Source of the DNA: Ehretia macrophylla
Lineage: Eukaryota; Streptophyta; Magnoliopsida; Boraginales; Ehretiaceae
Assembly (NCBI GenBank): GCA_037974665.1
Contig: CM075766.1
Span: 46,179,569 to 46,243,568 of the forward strand
Length of the DNA: 64,000 bases
Reading direction: 5' to 3'
Made by a program: the position numbers and the translations under genes. The notes beneath the pieces are model-generated. The model saw nothing but the letters and a program-made list of their open reading frames with translations, was not told the origin of the DNA and did not search any database. Shown one piece after another: positions 35,663-48,758 of this stretch. Position 1 is the first letter of the stretch. Each line of letters opens with the position of its first letter.

Positions 35663-36778
35663 TTTTTTTCTTTCTTTGACTTAGTCTTGTAGATTCACAT
35701 AGAATGTTTTATGTAATACTCACCCCAGAATGGTATGAACTCATCGATGGGAGATCTCTTTGTACAGTAACTTCCTTTATGATTAGTTTCTATGTCAATG
35801 CAAGCCACTCTCTCTCTCTCTCTCTCTCTCCCTCCCTCAGATGCGCACACACAGAGACGTGCACGCACACACAGCACGCATTTTACTTACTATTCCTTGT
35901 GGGAAAACTGTTGTTTCTTTCCATAAATATTCGTCCGAGAAGCCAAGAATGGTACATTTGGCTTGTAAATATGTTTGTGCATCTCTTGTAAAAGGGATGC
36001 TACTTATATTTAATCCGTTAAAACTAATTGGAAAAACTAACAGAGTAGGTGATGTGAAATAAAAAGTTTGTTCAATACATGATTTGAAAAAAAAAAAAAA
36101 AAATTTAATGTGTGATTTGAAATTTCGTGCAAGTTTATATATCCAAGTCGGAATCAGCTAGGCTGAAACTCGAATACTTCTTATTTTCGGCTTGAAGGGT
36201 TGAAAAAGACATGTTTAAAAGGAAATGCGCGCTGCAATATTATGGTGACACGTGTTATAAGTGGTGGGATTTATACACTTTTTATGATTTTATATGTATT
36301 TTTTACACGTTTAGAAGACGTGTCGGTAATATAACTGATTTTTTTTTTCAAAATTGAAAAATATATCTAGTTGTTTGTAATTATTGAAAACGTTGAGATA
36401 TTCGTTTTATCATCTAAAATTAGTTACATGATAGTGTTTGTTTAATATCTTCTCTATACAACCAAAACCAAGAAAAGAGAGCTAGCGAATTTCCTTTTAA
36501 GTTTCGACCCAAAGGAAAAAAAAAAAAAAAAAAAATTCCTTTAAGTGGTACATTCTATTAGATATCCTTTGTATGTTCTTAGAAGTCAATGATGTTCCTT
36601 TCAGTGTTGTTACTTGTTACATCACTTTGAATCCATAAAAAATGTTGCCTTGACAAATCAGTTTTTTTTTGGTAAAAAATGTCTATTCATATTACTTCTT
36701 ACATTGTAGCAATTAAATTCAAACTAGACTATCATACCTCCTTGCCATTTCCAAATTTCTCAATTTCACATTGCAATC

Positions 36779-36898
36779 TTCAAACGTGTCAGAAGAACAG
36801 AGAATTATGTGGCTGATTGGGTGGCAAGAATTGTTTCGAAGAGGGAATTAATTACCTTTCAAATTGAATCTACTCTCATCCCCGTACATTGCAAATAG
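36779..36898 (+). pseudogene. C-terminal fragment of an RNase H-like domain (LINE-type)
   Basis: The frame reads FKRVRRTENYVADWVARIVS, then KRELITFQIESTLIPVHCK and a stop at 36896-36898. The pattern R-x-x-N-x-V-A-D-W-x-A is the usual end of the plant RNase H-like (RVT_3) domain. The upstream part of the domain is not recognisable here. Confidence 0.5.
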
Positions 36899-37491
36899 TG
36901 GCGGAGGATGTAAAATGCAACCCCCGTTGATCTATAAAATATTAAAAAATTTATATATTTTTTTAGAAATTTTTTAAAAATATTTATATATTCTTAATTA
37001 AAAAATTAATTCATCCCTAGACCCTTCATTAAAAAAAATATATTCTTTTAGCCCCCAATCTGCCCTGATTGCAAACCCTTGTTTTTTTGCAGATCTGCTT
37101 CAGAAGGCATTGACTGAATGTATTTCATCATTTAATAGAATCTTTTCGTCCAAAAAGAAAAAAATCACATTTGCTTACAAATTTTCTTCCAAAAATTGTA
37201 TGTCTATATATGCCTAAAAAGGATCGATCTACTTCTCGAACATGAATGATTGCACCATTTTATTAATTGTTGTCTGGTGAAAAATGCAATAAATGCACTG
37301 CAATACATGAATGCATCATCAGTTTATACCATGACAAAAAGAAGGAAAAAAAAAAAATTGCCATATGAACCCAGAAAAATAAAAAGAAGGAAAAAAATGA
37401 AACGTTGCAGATGAATATAGTCCGAAAGATTGGATACAAAATTTAAATAAAACAGGCATTAGAGCGCGCCGTTATAAAACAAAACGTCGTC

Positions 37492-37499
37492 TATAAAAG
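37492..37499 (+). promoter_or_regulatory. Probable TATA box of the phosphodiesterase-like gene
   Basis: TATAAAAG lies about 330 bp before the start codon and is followed by a pyrimidine-rich leader (37530-37700), with TTTGCAG just before the ATG. A leader intron is therefore possible. Confidence 0.5.
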
Positions 37500-37819
37500 C
37501 AATAAGCGCGGGATTAAAGTAACGTTAACAGCTCCCTCCACAGACCCACACTCCCATGAGGACCATAACCGCCTGGTCTCTCTAGCTTCCTCACACTAAT
37601 TTACAAACCAAAAAGTCATAAAATCTGCAGCTAATTTCTTAAATACATACACTCTTTTCTCGCACTCTCTCCCTCAAAATCTCCACTTCAATATCAGCAA
37701 AGAACTGAAGAAGGCATGTATACATACGTACATAGACACACACATACACACTTCAATGTACATATATGTGTTTTCCTTGTTCTCTTTGAATCCTAATAAA
37801 TGCATTTGATTTGCAGAAA

Positions 37820-37902
37820 ATGCATTTTTATGTTTCGCCTCTGTTCTTCGCATTGCTTCTCTGCGGTTACGTTGCAGCTCTCAAGGTACAGGGTACTTAA
37901 AC

Positions 37903-37950
<48 letters not shown>

Positions 37951-40900
37951 AGTTTAATTTATACATATAGTATACTTTAATTTTTTATGGATTTTTTGAA
38001 CTGTGTAATAGCAAGGAGGCACCTGTGTTGTGAACAAAGAATGCGACGCAGAGCTACATTGCGAGACTTGCATCGCCAACGGCAATGTCAGACCGCGCTG
38101 TACGCGAATTCAGCCTCTCAATCCATTCTCAAAGGTTCACAAACCGTATACACTGTCTACATACGTATATATTTATGTACGCACTTGAAAAATGTAAGCG
38201 AATTTTTAATTTTTTATTATTTTTGATTTGTTGAAAGTTGATTTTTGTGTGTTATAATAATTGATTTAAGGTAAAAGGCTTGCCCTTTAATCGCTACTCA
38301 TGGCTGACGACGCACAATTCGTTCGCTAAAATTGGGAGTAAGTCGGGGGCAGGGTCTGTTCTTTTGACTCCGACCAACCAGCAGGACTCAATTACTCAAC
38401 AGCTCAATGTAAGCTTTTTTTTTAATTATTTTTTAGGCCGTATAATAGCGAGTGTCTAACTCGCAAATACGTATATGTATACGTATTTTGTTGCGGAAAA
38501 GTTAGGCCTTTTAGTCCACGTGTCATGTCTGAACATGAAAAGGAAATCCACATGTCATGCAGCTTTGCATTAAAATTCTTGACCCCATGAAAGAACGTCA
38601 AGTCAATTTTTTTAATTTTTAATTTTTTGTTTTTTGCTAGGCATTTTTCGAGTCAATCAGCAGCATAGAAAATTTCTATCGAAAATGTAAGAGTGAGTTC
38701 TAATGGTGTTGCATATGTTATTGTCATCAGAGGAAGCTCAGCCAGACTACTATGTACGGAAATAAATTCAAATAACTACTGTAAGCAAGATTAATAGATT
38801 AGTCCGCTATGTCTGGAAACAGCACATGCCTTTTGTATATCAGTTTCTTTTGTGAGTCTAATTATTCTTATCTTGGTTTATGTCTTGGATTCGGTTTGGA
38901 AATAAACACATTCTTTATGCATAAAGGGAATAACGGTGCATTCTATACAGTAATTCCATATGAATAAATGATGATTTCACTTGATGATACTTCCAAGCAA
39001 ATAACAGTTCATGCAATAAACTAGTGCCATATTATTGAACAAAAATATAAATCCTTAAATGGAAAAAACGGTATGATACAATAAGGTGTAAATTGACCTT
39101 ATCCCAATAGCAAGTCACTTTTATCCACCTCTTTTCAGTAACTAAAGTCTCTTGATTAATCACTTCTACTCTGATGTTGCATAACTACAATCTCTCCATA
39201 TTTAGTCTGCCTTGTTATACAAACTATGAGAAGTTCTACATTCTTTAATGTGAGAAACAAAAAAAAAAATGATGTTTGAATTAACATCTGCTGCTTTTGG
39301 AGGTTTTTTTTTTAATTTTTATTTTTTTTATGACATTTTGTTGGCAACGATAGAACAAATGCTCCACAAAATGGGTCTCTGATTTCTTTAACCCTTTATC
39401 TGAATATGTTTTCTGTGCAGAATGGAGTTAGAGGATTGATGCTTGATATGTATGACTTCAACAATGACATCTGGCTATGTCATTCTTTTGGTGGCAAATG
39501 CTACAATTTTACGGCTTTCGTAAGTTATTCATCAGATTTTGTTAGATGCAGCATGATGCTGAACTAGTAACCAGCCAAATAAGATTTAGTTTTCATGCTT
39601 TCCTTATGGTTGTGTGGAGAAAATCTTACAGAGGATGCATAGACTGAATCTAAATTCATCTTTACACTACTAGTAGCTGACTGCTTGCGATCTCTTTCAC
39701 TAACGTATTCAAATATGATGCCAGCAACCTGCAATTAATGTTCTGAAGGAGATTCGAGTGTTTCTCGAAAAGAACTCAGCTGAAATTGTCACTATTATAA
39801 TTGAAGACTATGTTACATCTCCCGATGGTCTAACAAAGGTGTTTAATGCGGCTGGGCTGAAAAATTTCTGGTTCCCGGTATCTCGGATGCCAAAAAATGG
39901 TGGAGACTGGCCAACAGTTGATGATATGGTTCAGCAGAACCAGCGTTTAGTAGTTTTCACTTCTAAATCTGCTAAAGAATCTTCAGAAGCCATTGCTTAC
40001 GAGTGGAGATACTTGGTAGAAAATCAATGTGAGTGTCTTTCATAATTTTTGAGATGTTATAGCCAAACGAAACCAAACCAAACTAAGTGTTATCTCACCA
40101 GATGGGGTTGGGTTGGCCAGCCAATCAAACAAAACATTTCAGTTGCAATTTCTTTTGGTTTCTGATTTTGCAGATGGCAATGGAGGAATGAAAGCTGGTT
40201 CATGTCCCAACCGCGCAGAATCATCTACCATGAATACTAAAACAAGGTCATTGGTCCTGATGAACTACTTTCCAAGTGCTCCTGATTTTCCCCAAGCTTG
40301 CAGACATAATTCAGCCCCATTGATAAGCATGATGAACACATGTTATGAAGCAGCTGGAAAAAGGTGGCCTAACTTTATTGCTGTCGACTTTTACAAGGTA
40401 TCTATTTCTCTATCCCATGCGTGCAAATCCATTATGATCCTGCATTTTTTGCAATGTCTGATGACTTCTGTGAGTGAACTTTGCAGAGAAGTGATGGAGG
40501 AGGAGCGCCTGAAGCTGTAGATATCGCGAACGGGCAGCTACTTTGTGGCTGCTCAAATATCGCCTCGTGCAAGGTTCAAATCAAGAACCAAGTTTTTGTT
40601 TAGTTAATTACAATTAGAAATTATGTTTACAGTCATGGTAATGCAAACCATGAAACAAATATTCCGAACATAAAATTTCGCATTCCTTATCAACACGCTA
40701 TACACTTATGCCATCGTTAAATTTATTTTTTTGTCATTGAAACCTCAAAGTTGGTTGAAAAGATTAATTACTCACACTGATGCCAAAACTTACAAATTTT
40801 TAATTACAAACATTTGCAGAAGAATATGACTTTTGGGGCTTGTGAACTGCCAGAGGCAACTTCTTCACCCAAGGGAGCAGTTGGCAATGAAACCAGGTCT

Positions 40901-40996
40901 GCGAAGCAGATGAATTCGAGTCCACCATTAGGTATGCTTAGCAGATCAATTCAAGTCCACTTGCTATATGTGGCATTATTAATAGCAATCTTGTAA
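37820..40996 (+). CDS. PI-PLC X-domain-containing, PLC-like phosphodiesterase, probably GPI-anchored
   Basis: Eight exons: 37820-37885, 38012-38134, 38271-38408, 39421-39519, 39725-40028, 40174-40397, 40487-40573 and 40820-40996; 405 aa with continuous phase. A signal peptide ([17 protein letters not shown]) is followed by a Cys-rich part ([18 protein letters not shown]). The X-like domain has His78 in WLTTHNSFA and His130 in WLCHSFGG, the two histidines of PLC-type catalysis. More Cys follow ([18 protein letters not shown]). The hydrophobic end ([11 protein letters not shown]) after a Ser/Pro-rich spacer suggests a GPI anchor, so the product is probably at the cell surface. The X/Y calcium-dependent PLC domains are absent. 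Plant members of this family have no firmly known substrate. Confidence 0.93.
37901..37948. repeat. Compound TA / CA microsatellite in intron 1 of the PLC-like gene
   Basis: An alternating TA run is followed by a CA run directly after the first donor site. Confidence 0.9.
40070..40117 (+). repeat. Short dispersed repeat, copy 2 (intron 5 of the PLC-like gene)
   Basis: AACCAAACCAAACTAAGTG then CACCAGATGGGGTTGGG, similar to 11711-11766. It lies between donor 40029 and acceptor 40173 and fills much of this short intron. Confidence 0.5.
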
Positions 40997-43252
40997 TCCC
41001 TGTAAATAAAGGTGAATAGAAAATGACTAGTCTACTACGTGTATCTCTTACCATGAAGCCCAATTTATTTGAGCCCAACATAACATCAATCTCTTGGGAG
41101 TAAACCTGCACCATCAAAGATTGGCCCGATGCCCATAGCCCCTTCACGTCCGGGTTAATTCGGTTCTTAGAAACTGGCCTGTGTTATTCTAACAGCAGCC
41201 CATTGCCTTAAGACCGGTATGAAGGATACTTTGTTATGTCAAGCCTTGAGATTTAAATGATGGAAAAAATTTTGAATGACCAGTCATATGCGTGACAGTG
41301 TCTATTTGAGTGGCACCTACATATTTTTTGTGGGTTTCATCTGTCCTTTTTGAACATTTTCAATTACAACTGTTAAACCAGTTCCTTTTTCATGGTCAGT
41401 TGAAAAAACTCATTTAATAAGATAAGACTTTGTGGTGTCATTTAAAAATATTTTCAAAGCTTTCGGTATACAAGAACGAAAGAAGTTGATTAGGGTTTGG
41501 GGGTAAATTCAAAATATTTTAATTTTTAGTGAGAACTATTAACACAAAATTTTACCTTCAAACGATAACTTCTCTTTTCGGTGAATTTAAGATATTTTTT
41601 CAGTGAATACATTACAATTAATTTGTTGATCGTGGAGATGTGTGTTACAATTTATCAGGATTGAAATCATTCAAACCACCGATGCAATTTGAATCCAAAT
41701 GGTTTTCAAATCCGTACGCTCAACCCTATCTCTCCATAGAGATCTGATAATCAATTAAAAAGACTATCATCTTTATAATGTGCATGGTCATAGCAAAGGC
41801 ACGTTTACTTTGACTTATAAGAGTATTGCTAGACACACCTGGATAATGCATGAATAGAATGATGCTCTAAAAGGTCAAAATTGGCATGTAAATGCTACTA
41901 CGCTATTTTGCCAATGTAGATTAGCAATAGCTTTTAATAATAATAATAATAATAATAATAATTTTCTTTGGGGTTTGATCAATAGCTTTATTTTGCTGAC
42001 CGATCTTTAATCACAGTAAGCACGCACCCTATGGTACTCCTATTTTTCAGGTTATTAGTTAGTCTTCCTTAAACGTGGAGAAGAAGATAGGATGGAGAAC
42101 GGATGCAAAGAAGGATAGTGTAGTTAAAGATACGCTAGTTCAAGATCGATAATTATAATCGTGATAGAAAATAGTGTATAAAATATAAAGTTAATGTTTC
42201 AAATGAGCATGAACCTAGAAAATACATAAACGAGCGTGAACCTAGAAAATATATAAGCCTACAAGAAAATTTTTAGTACATGAACAACCATGAACCTAGA
42301 AATTACAAATAACTTAGAAATTCAAAAAATTATATATGAACCTAGAAAATGCTAATGAATCTAAAAATTAGAAAAAATCATGACTATAGAAAATGAATCT
42401 ATAAGATGTAGGAAACATCTAGAAGAAGAATCATGAATCTAGGGAACGAATTGACCAAGGCACAATGAACTAAAAAATCAGAATTAGATTCTTAACATTA
42501 TTAACAGGTATGAGAAAAAAGAGAAATCAGTAGCAAACAAAATTTCAAGATCTAGGGTTATTAAAAAATTAGCCATAAGAACGTTAAAATAATATAGAAA
42601 AAGAGCATCATGATCTTAATATCCGAATCACTATACACCTCTTACACGAAATCAAAAGAACCTTCCCATGCCTTGATTCATAATATGCAACATCTCTTAC
42701 AGAAAATCAAGTGAACTTTGCTGCCCTTATAATAAATCAAAGTCATGATACATTGTTCTAATAATATCATAACATAATAAAAAAAATTAATTAATGATTA
42801 TAAATTGTTTATATTATTTATTACAATTATATCAATAATTTATAATATTACGGCATATACATTCCCCTCTACGTGCCTTTCATTATGGATAGCTAAATCC
42901 TTTTCTTCTTCCTTTTTTTTTTTTTTGGGGCAATTATGGAAAGCTAAATCACACATGATGAAATTGTAGTTTTCAGCATTGGTCGTCACTTATGCGCCAC
43001 ACAAATGCCATAATTTAGGCGTACACGAGTTGCATGTGGCGAAGGCCTTGGAGGAAAGTGGACTCAATTATTTCAATATCGGACCACAAGATTGCATATC
43101 ATAGGCCGAATCACAAGCCAACTAGTCTTGCCTCCTTTTGCACTCATAATATATCACGCGGTACAATTCTTGAAGAGGAATTGAATAATACTTAGATCCT
43201 GGAAAGTAATGCTCATGAGATTGGAGAGCAGCAAACAAAGCCTATGCACAAC
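40997..43252. other. Intergenic
   Basis: The 3' UTR of the PLC-like gene, then no gene. There is an AAT microsatellite at 41936-41962. At 42200-42450 the phrase GAACCTAGAAAAT or a close variant recurs several times at irregular spacing, a degenerate low-copy repeat. Confidence 0.55.
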
Positions 43253-43447
43253 CTAGAAATTAATGTTGGACGGATTCGCAATGTTATCTTTTGACTTTAC
43301 GTAGTCAATTGAGATAACCCCATTAGAGAGCAATTGTTTGACGGTATTATGTCTACGACGTATATGTCTAGACTTACCGTTGTACATGCTACTCTGTGCC
43401 CTTCCAATTGCAGATTGACTATCGCAGTGTATGCAGATAGTTGACAC
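43253..43447 (-). pseudogene. Copia RNase H fragment, inverted relative to its own 3' end
   Basis: The minus strand reads STICIHCDSQSAIGRAQSSM, then YNGKSRHIRRRHNTVKQLLS and VISIDYVKSKDNIANP, the C-terminal half of Copia RNase H. The very next residues of the family (xKGLNREQV) are on the other strand at 43446 onward, so this piece has been flipped. Confidence 0.85.
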
Positions 43448-44081
43448 AAGTTTGAACAGAGAGCAAGTTTACAAATCGTCGAGGGGAATGGGTCTAAAGC
43501 CTATGACTAAAGAGTCATCATAGTGAAAAACCCTACCTACGTGACAGGAGATCCCTAGAAGTAGGTTCAAAGGAAAAAACTGAGCTATGAATGATTCATC
43601 GAGAGCACTGTGGGGGTAATACTCCCACCTATTCCTATGATGAGCAGACAGTGCTGCCTGCATGTGGTTTAGGATAAGCTATGCTTTTAATGATACTTAT
43701 ATCTTGGAAAATTCAAGTGGGGTATTACATGATTATTCTTAATAAGTGATCACCTATGTGAGTAGGAAGTGGGCCGCTCCTACGAGAATCTCTAAGGCTG
43801 AATTCTCTAGAGTACTCATGAAACTGGGAGTTGTTCAGGGCCAAAATGAACACAACCGTGAGAACTGAAGTATGGTTAAGAGGATGTTGTGTGAGTTCTA
43901 TTGTCTTGGTTTACACAAAAGCTGAACAGTTCAAGACATCGCGTTCACTGGTTAGCAAGTAAATCCGATAGTTCTCACTACGGAAGGTTCAAGGCCAAAA
44001 GCTACCTATCCGGAAGCAGTATCAATCTTTCAAACTCTCTCTAGTGTCTATGTATTGTTAATTTCCATTCATGTGGGGGAT
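43446..44081 (+). pseudogene. Copia polyprotein tail and 3' untranslated region up to the polypurine tract
   Basis: The + strand begins SLNREQVYKSSRGMGLKPM, the end of a Copia polyprotein, with a stop near 43520. About 560 bp of non-coding sequence follow, ending in the polypurine tract ATGTGGGGGAT at 44071-44081 next to the LTR. Confidence 0.8.
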
Positions 44082-44591
44082 TGTAAGAATTTTTTAGTGC
44101 TTTGTGAATGGAAATTATTAATTAAAGATTAGTGGAACAACTTTATTTGGACATGCTTGTATATTTTTCTGTGCAATATATTCCTTGTCCATATGCTGCA
44201 AACTTTATCAAATTTGAGTAACATGGTTGTGTGAATGTTTGAGCTAGTTTATAATATTTTATTCTATTAGAATATTTTGGCAATGATAACTTCCATTAAG
44301 AATTGACTATAAATAGTTGTGTATGTTAGCTGAAATGGAGAAAAACAAGAACGAAAAATTGAACAAGCAGAACAAATAATTTCATTTTATCATTGTGTCC
44401 AATAGAGAGAGTTTTTTATATTCAGTTCAATAGTTTCGTAGTTTGGTGTGCTCCTACTACGAAGAAAATATCGTTGTATCCTGGGAGACTTGCGTTAATC
44501 AACCGAAAGCACCGTAGCGGGACGTTAAAGTCTTAAGGATATCGAGTCTAACTCGAGCCTCGATATCATCTGTATTTGGTTTATTTCTACA
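44082..44591 (+). repeat. Copia LTR, 510 bp (3' LTR of the relic)
   Basis: Starts TGTAAGAATTTTTTAGTG right after the polypurine tract and ends TTTATTTCTACA. A near-identical copy on the opposite strand lies at 44818-45327. Confidence 0.9.
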
Positions 44592-44817
44592 TCCTTAAAT
44601 TTTAATATTGTTAATTTTATATTCTGTTATTTTAATCTTTATTGCACATTTTGTATTTATATTTACAGCACTTCTCTCATTTTAAGTCCAAATTTGATGA
44701 AAATTTCACCATTAACTTCAGAAAATTAAGAGGTATATGAAAATGTAATTTATTTTCTAGTTTGTTATACTTCACAGAATCATATTAAAGGAATTATACT
44801 TTTAAAAGTCTTAAGAA

Positions 44818-45327
44818 TGTAGAAATAAATCAAATACAGATGATATCGAGGCTCGAGTTAGACTCGATGTCCTTAAGACTTTAACGTCCCGCTACGGTGC
44901 TTTCGGTTGATTAACGCAAGTCTCTCAGGATACAACGATATTTTTTTCGTAGTAGGAGCACACCAAACTACGAAACTATTGAACTGAATATAACAAACTC
45001 TCTCTATTGGACACAATGATAAAATGAAATTATTTGTTCTGCTTGTTCAATTTTTCGTTCTTGTTTTTCTCCATTTCAGCTAACATACACAACTATTTAT
45101 AGTCAATTCTTAATGAGAGTTATCATTGCCAAAATATTCTGATAGAATAAAATATTATAAACTAGCTCAAACATTCACACAACCATGTTACTCAAATTTG
45201 ATAAAGTTTGCAGCACATGGACAAGGAATATATTGCACAGAAAAATATACAAGCATGCCCAAACAAAGTTGTTCCACTAATTTTTAATTAATAATTTCCA
45301 TTCACAAAACACTAAAAAATTCTTACA
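44818..45327 (-). repeat. Second 510-bp Copia LTR in inverted orientation
   Basis: Starts TGTAGAAATAAATC and ends AAAAAATTCTTACA, the reverse complement of 44082-44591 over its full length with few differences. No primer-binding site or polypurine tract adjoins it, and the 5-bp flanks do not match. The spacer 44592-44817 (226 bp) is AT-rich without features. Confidence 0.9.
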
Positions 45328-48300
45328 ATTAAGGGTTGTATAAATATTACTCAAAGGAATTACCAGATCTTTGGTGTAGTGATATATTCTTCATTATAAT
45401 TGCGAGATATTGTGTAATTAATTTTCGCATGTGCCATTATTTAATATATATTATACGGTTTAAGTCTTCTTTAAATAAATATATATATATATAACTCAAA
45501 GGATGGTTATCGTCCATTACAATCCTAGAGTAAATTACTTGAATTGGTATATCATTATCAAGCATCTGATTTTAATTGAATGATCAAATAGTGTCCATTT
45601 GACTACATAAACTTCGTTGTTCTAATGGCAAACTACTAAATAGTTAAAGCGGTTTCTAATAAAGAGTGATTCTGAAGCCATGTCATCAACCAAAATCTTC
45701 TTATTGCTTGTGTGAATAAAGAGATAGTCTTCTAAACGATAAATACACCCCAACAAAAATTTTATTAAAAGTATCGCGTGTGGTAAAGATAAATGACAAG
45801 TTCAAGATAACCTCTTAATTTCTAATCAAAGGATAAATGAAGATTCTACTCTTGTGACCTCAACAAGACATGTTGGTGTCCATGTCAATTTAGATTGAAG
45901 AATGGACTAAAGTTGAGACATGAAAATCTTTACCACTTTAAGATTGACCTGTTTAACCAAATGATCACTTCTTTTTAAGTCTTCAATTCTCGTTATATGT
46001 CTCAATGTGGATAAAGAATTATATATATTAGAGTTGATGGCAATAGATTCCTTAAGATAAGCAAAAAAGTTACTTTCAACCATTGTTAATTTCTAATCTG
46101 ATTAAATGCTATCGAAAATAATTTGATTACAACACTTCGCACGTGATCATGCATCAAACACCCTAATCTTCCACAGGTAATGGTTTTGAAGACTTTTACT
46201 ATATAGGTATGAGTAGGCGGTTAAATGTCATACACAACACCACCAAAACTAGCTCTCTCATAGGTTAAACAGTAACTTTAGTTTTGCAAATGGCTATTAA
46301 TGTTTGCAAGATTAAAAACAAGCTTTTGTTAAGGGGGTTACAATATTTGTGTTTTCGGATGACGTAGGTTATAATATTTGTTTTCCGTGGTATTTTTAGA
46401 TTGACGTAGGAAAAAAAAAAAAAAAAAACTCTATATTTATTCTTTTTGATTAGGTGCTTTTGTTCAATTTGGAGGTCTAATCTACAGTAAGAGAATCTCA
46501 GCAAGAACCGGTTTTGAGCTGATCCATTTGTCAGATTTCTGTAGAAATGAAGTTTTTATGGCATTTTTAGTTGCTGTATATTTCAACACGGATTTAATTT
46601 CGAGTAAATAAAGTATATTATTTTGGGGTAATTTTCACAAGTAAAGAGGAGGAATATACATTCAAGTCTAGGACTGCGCGTTCTCCGACAGGCCAGCAAC
46701 AAAAATCTCAGTCTTTTCACCTTGTACTCTGTTCAAAACAAAAGATAAAACAATCAAATAGCAGGAAAAAAAAAAAAGTTTCCTTCCCTAATACAAAACT
46801 ATTGAAACCTCAGAATTTACTATCAAGATAACAGGAATTATGAAGAGAAAGCAACAATAATTCAAACACAGAAAATATAAAACGTTAATAGAACTACAAG
46901 TTATATGTTGCTATATTAAATATGCTGGATCATATTAGATTCACGTTAAAATTAAAATTCTTGTGATCAAGCGGACCAACATATGTTTCAAATAATATTT
47001 ATAATAACTAAACATAAGTTTGAATTTAAAAAATTTTGGACACAAATTTTTTCAACAGCTTTTTTTTTTCTAGTCAGATTCTTCAACATTTTTTTTTTGT
47101 CAGGATTTTTCAACAGTTTTAATAGTGAAGAATTGCTAACATTTTCACACGAAAAAACATAGTCTCACATTTTAAATGCCCTGGCATTTCACCGACCAAG
47201 AATCTAATAGATAAGTATTCTTTGAAGTTTGGACACACATTTTGACCAAAAAAAAAAGGACGCACATTGGAGAATTCCGTACTCAGTCGAGCTGTTCAAT
47301 GGTTCAGAGTTGCAGACCAAAATGAGGTTTTTTTTTGTTTTTGCTAAAAAAGCAAAAAAAATATCATTAACCTCAACAAATTCAAGGATTACAACTATAA
47401 AAAACACCACACACCAAAATGAGGTTACGCTTATTCCTACACAAATTCGTCAAATACAATAGTGAAAATTCTTTAGGGAAATTAAGGAAAATGTTTAGGG
47501 TGTTCTAGCACGTGCTTAGTCGGAAGGTTTAAGTTGCCCGATCGACCGCAGACAAACAGGTCATTTGTGGCGTGGCTCGCGCCTGCGCACTGTTTCCCCC
47601 TTTCATTCCCTATTTCTCTTTATTTATTTTTTATTCTTTCTCATTACGAAAAACTCTTGAGAAAAGTAATTTGAATTCATATTGAAAATATACAACTCAA
47701 TGTAAAAAAAGTATGGTTCCTATTAATTAAATATAAAGTCTATCATAATTGAATAAAATATATAATATTAATTTTAATTGATTAAACCTCAAAATATAAA
47801 TAAATTTATCATCAACGCTCCAAACGATAAATCACTATACTAATCTCTTAGGGTTAACACGGTCAACTTTACCCCTTGAGTTTGGTTCTGCCATATTGAA
47901 TACGCAAGCCAAAAGCAAGGCAGCCTATATATAACATGTGACGGAGGAAACACATTCTCTCTATCCAACTCTATAAAAGAAACGTTATCGGTAGAGTGGA
48001 GAGTAAACTTCAAACGTTGTAGAGTTCATTTTTATATTTAGTCGGCACATCTAACTCTAACGTGACCAAAGAAACTCTCGCAAACTAGCTACTAGTGTAT
48101 GACGCAAGATTGGAAGAGGTGATCTAATGATATTTTTCATTTTGGACGACACATTATGTTGTGTGGAACCCATTTGATGAACATCGTTTTAGTTGAAAAA
48201 TAGTCCCACGTACGATCCGATAAGGTCGGAGATACACCCTGGCAACCCCCGCACATTCCTCTGTTCATCTTTGACCCTTGACCAACCACCCTGTACTCTA

Positions 48301-48753
48301 GCAGACCACGTACAGTAAAATCCAAGACAGCTCAAATTCTAACGCCTCTTCATTGCCTTTATACTAATTTGTACTCTTGTTAGCATCGCTAAATTCTGAT
48401 GCACAACTATTCTTATCTACAGCCACGCTGTCTTACTCTTGTTTTGTTTTGTTTATTCGAAACAACGCTAAACAATATTATATTACAATGATACAATAAG
48501 ATATCACATATTTCTATCCACATGCTCACTTTTTTGAGTATATATAGAATTAACAGTAATCATATGAGATTGGCCTTCTTTTGTTTTTCTTTCTTTTTTT
48601 CCCGATTTATTATTCTATTCTACAAGTGGTAACTCTTACATAGGATTTTGAGAGAGTGATCAAGTAGTTTGAGATACATTAGTTATCATACAAGCTAGGT
48701 ACTATAAAGCTCAATTATAATTTAAAACCACAATATAATATAACTTTTTTTTT
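45328..48753. other. Intergenic, no gene recognised
   Basis: AT-rich DNA with poly-A/poly-T runs. The short frames seen are not protein-like. A somewhat GC-richer patch around 47500-47620 has no recognisable coding pattern. Confidence 0.55.
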
Positions 48754-48758
48754 ATCGT

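Larger units (their letters stand above)
35218..37490. other. Intergenic
   Basis: The 3' UTR of the NYN gene, then AT-rich DNA. It contains a CT microsatellite (35808-35833), a tRNA-like B-box (35630-35655), an RNase H-like tail (36779-36898) and, at 36897-37075, a stretch with GTGGCGGAGG and CCCCC phrases typical of MITE remnants. No intact gene. Confidence 0.5.

Noticed and set aside
42600..42800. CRISPR-like or other regular spacer arrays
   Set aside because: No evenly spaced repeats here or elsewhere in the window; the DNA is plant nuclear.
44592..44817. Spacer between the inverted LTRs as a solo-LTR target
   Set aside because: The 5-bp flanks of the second LTR (AAGAA and ATTAA) do not match, so a simple solo-LTR insertion is not supported.
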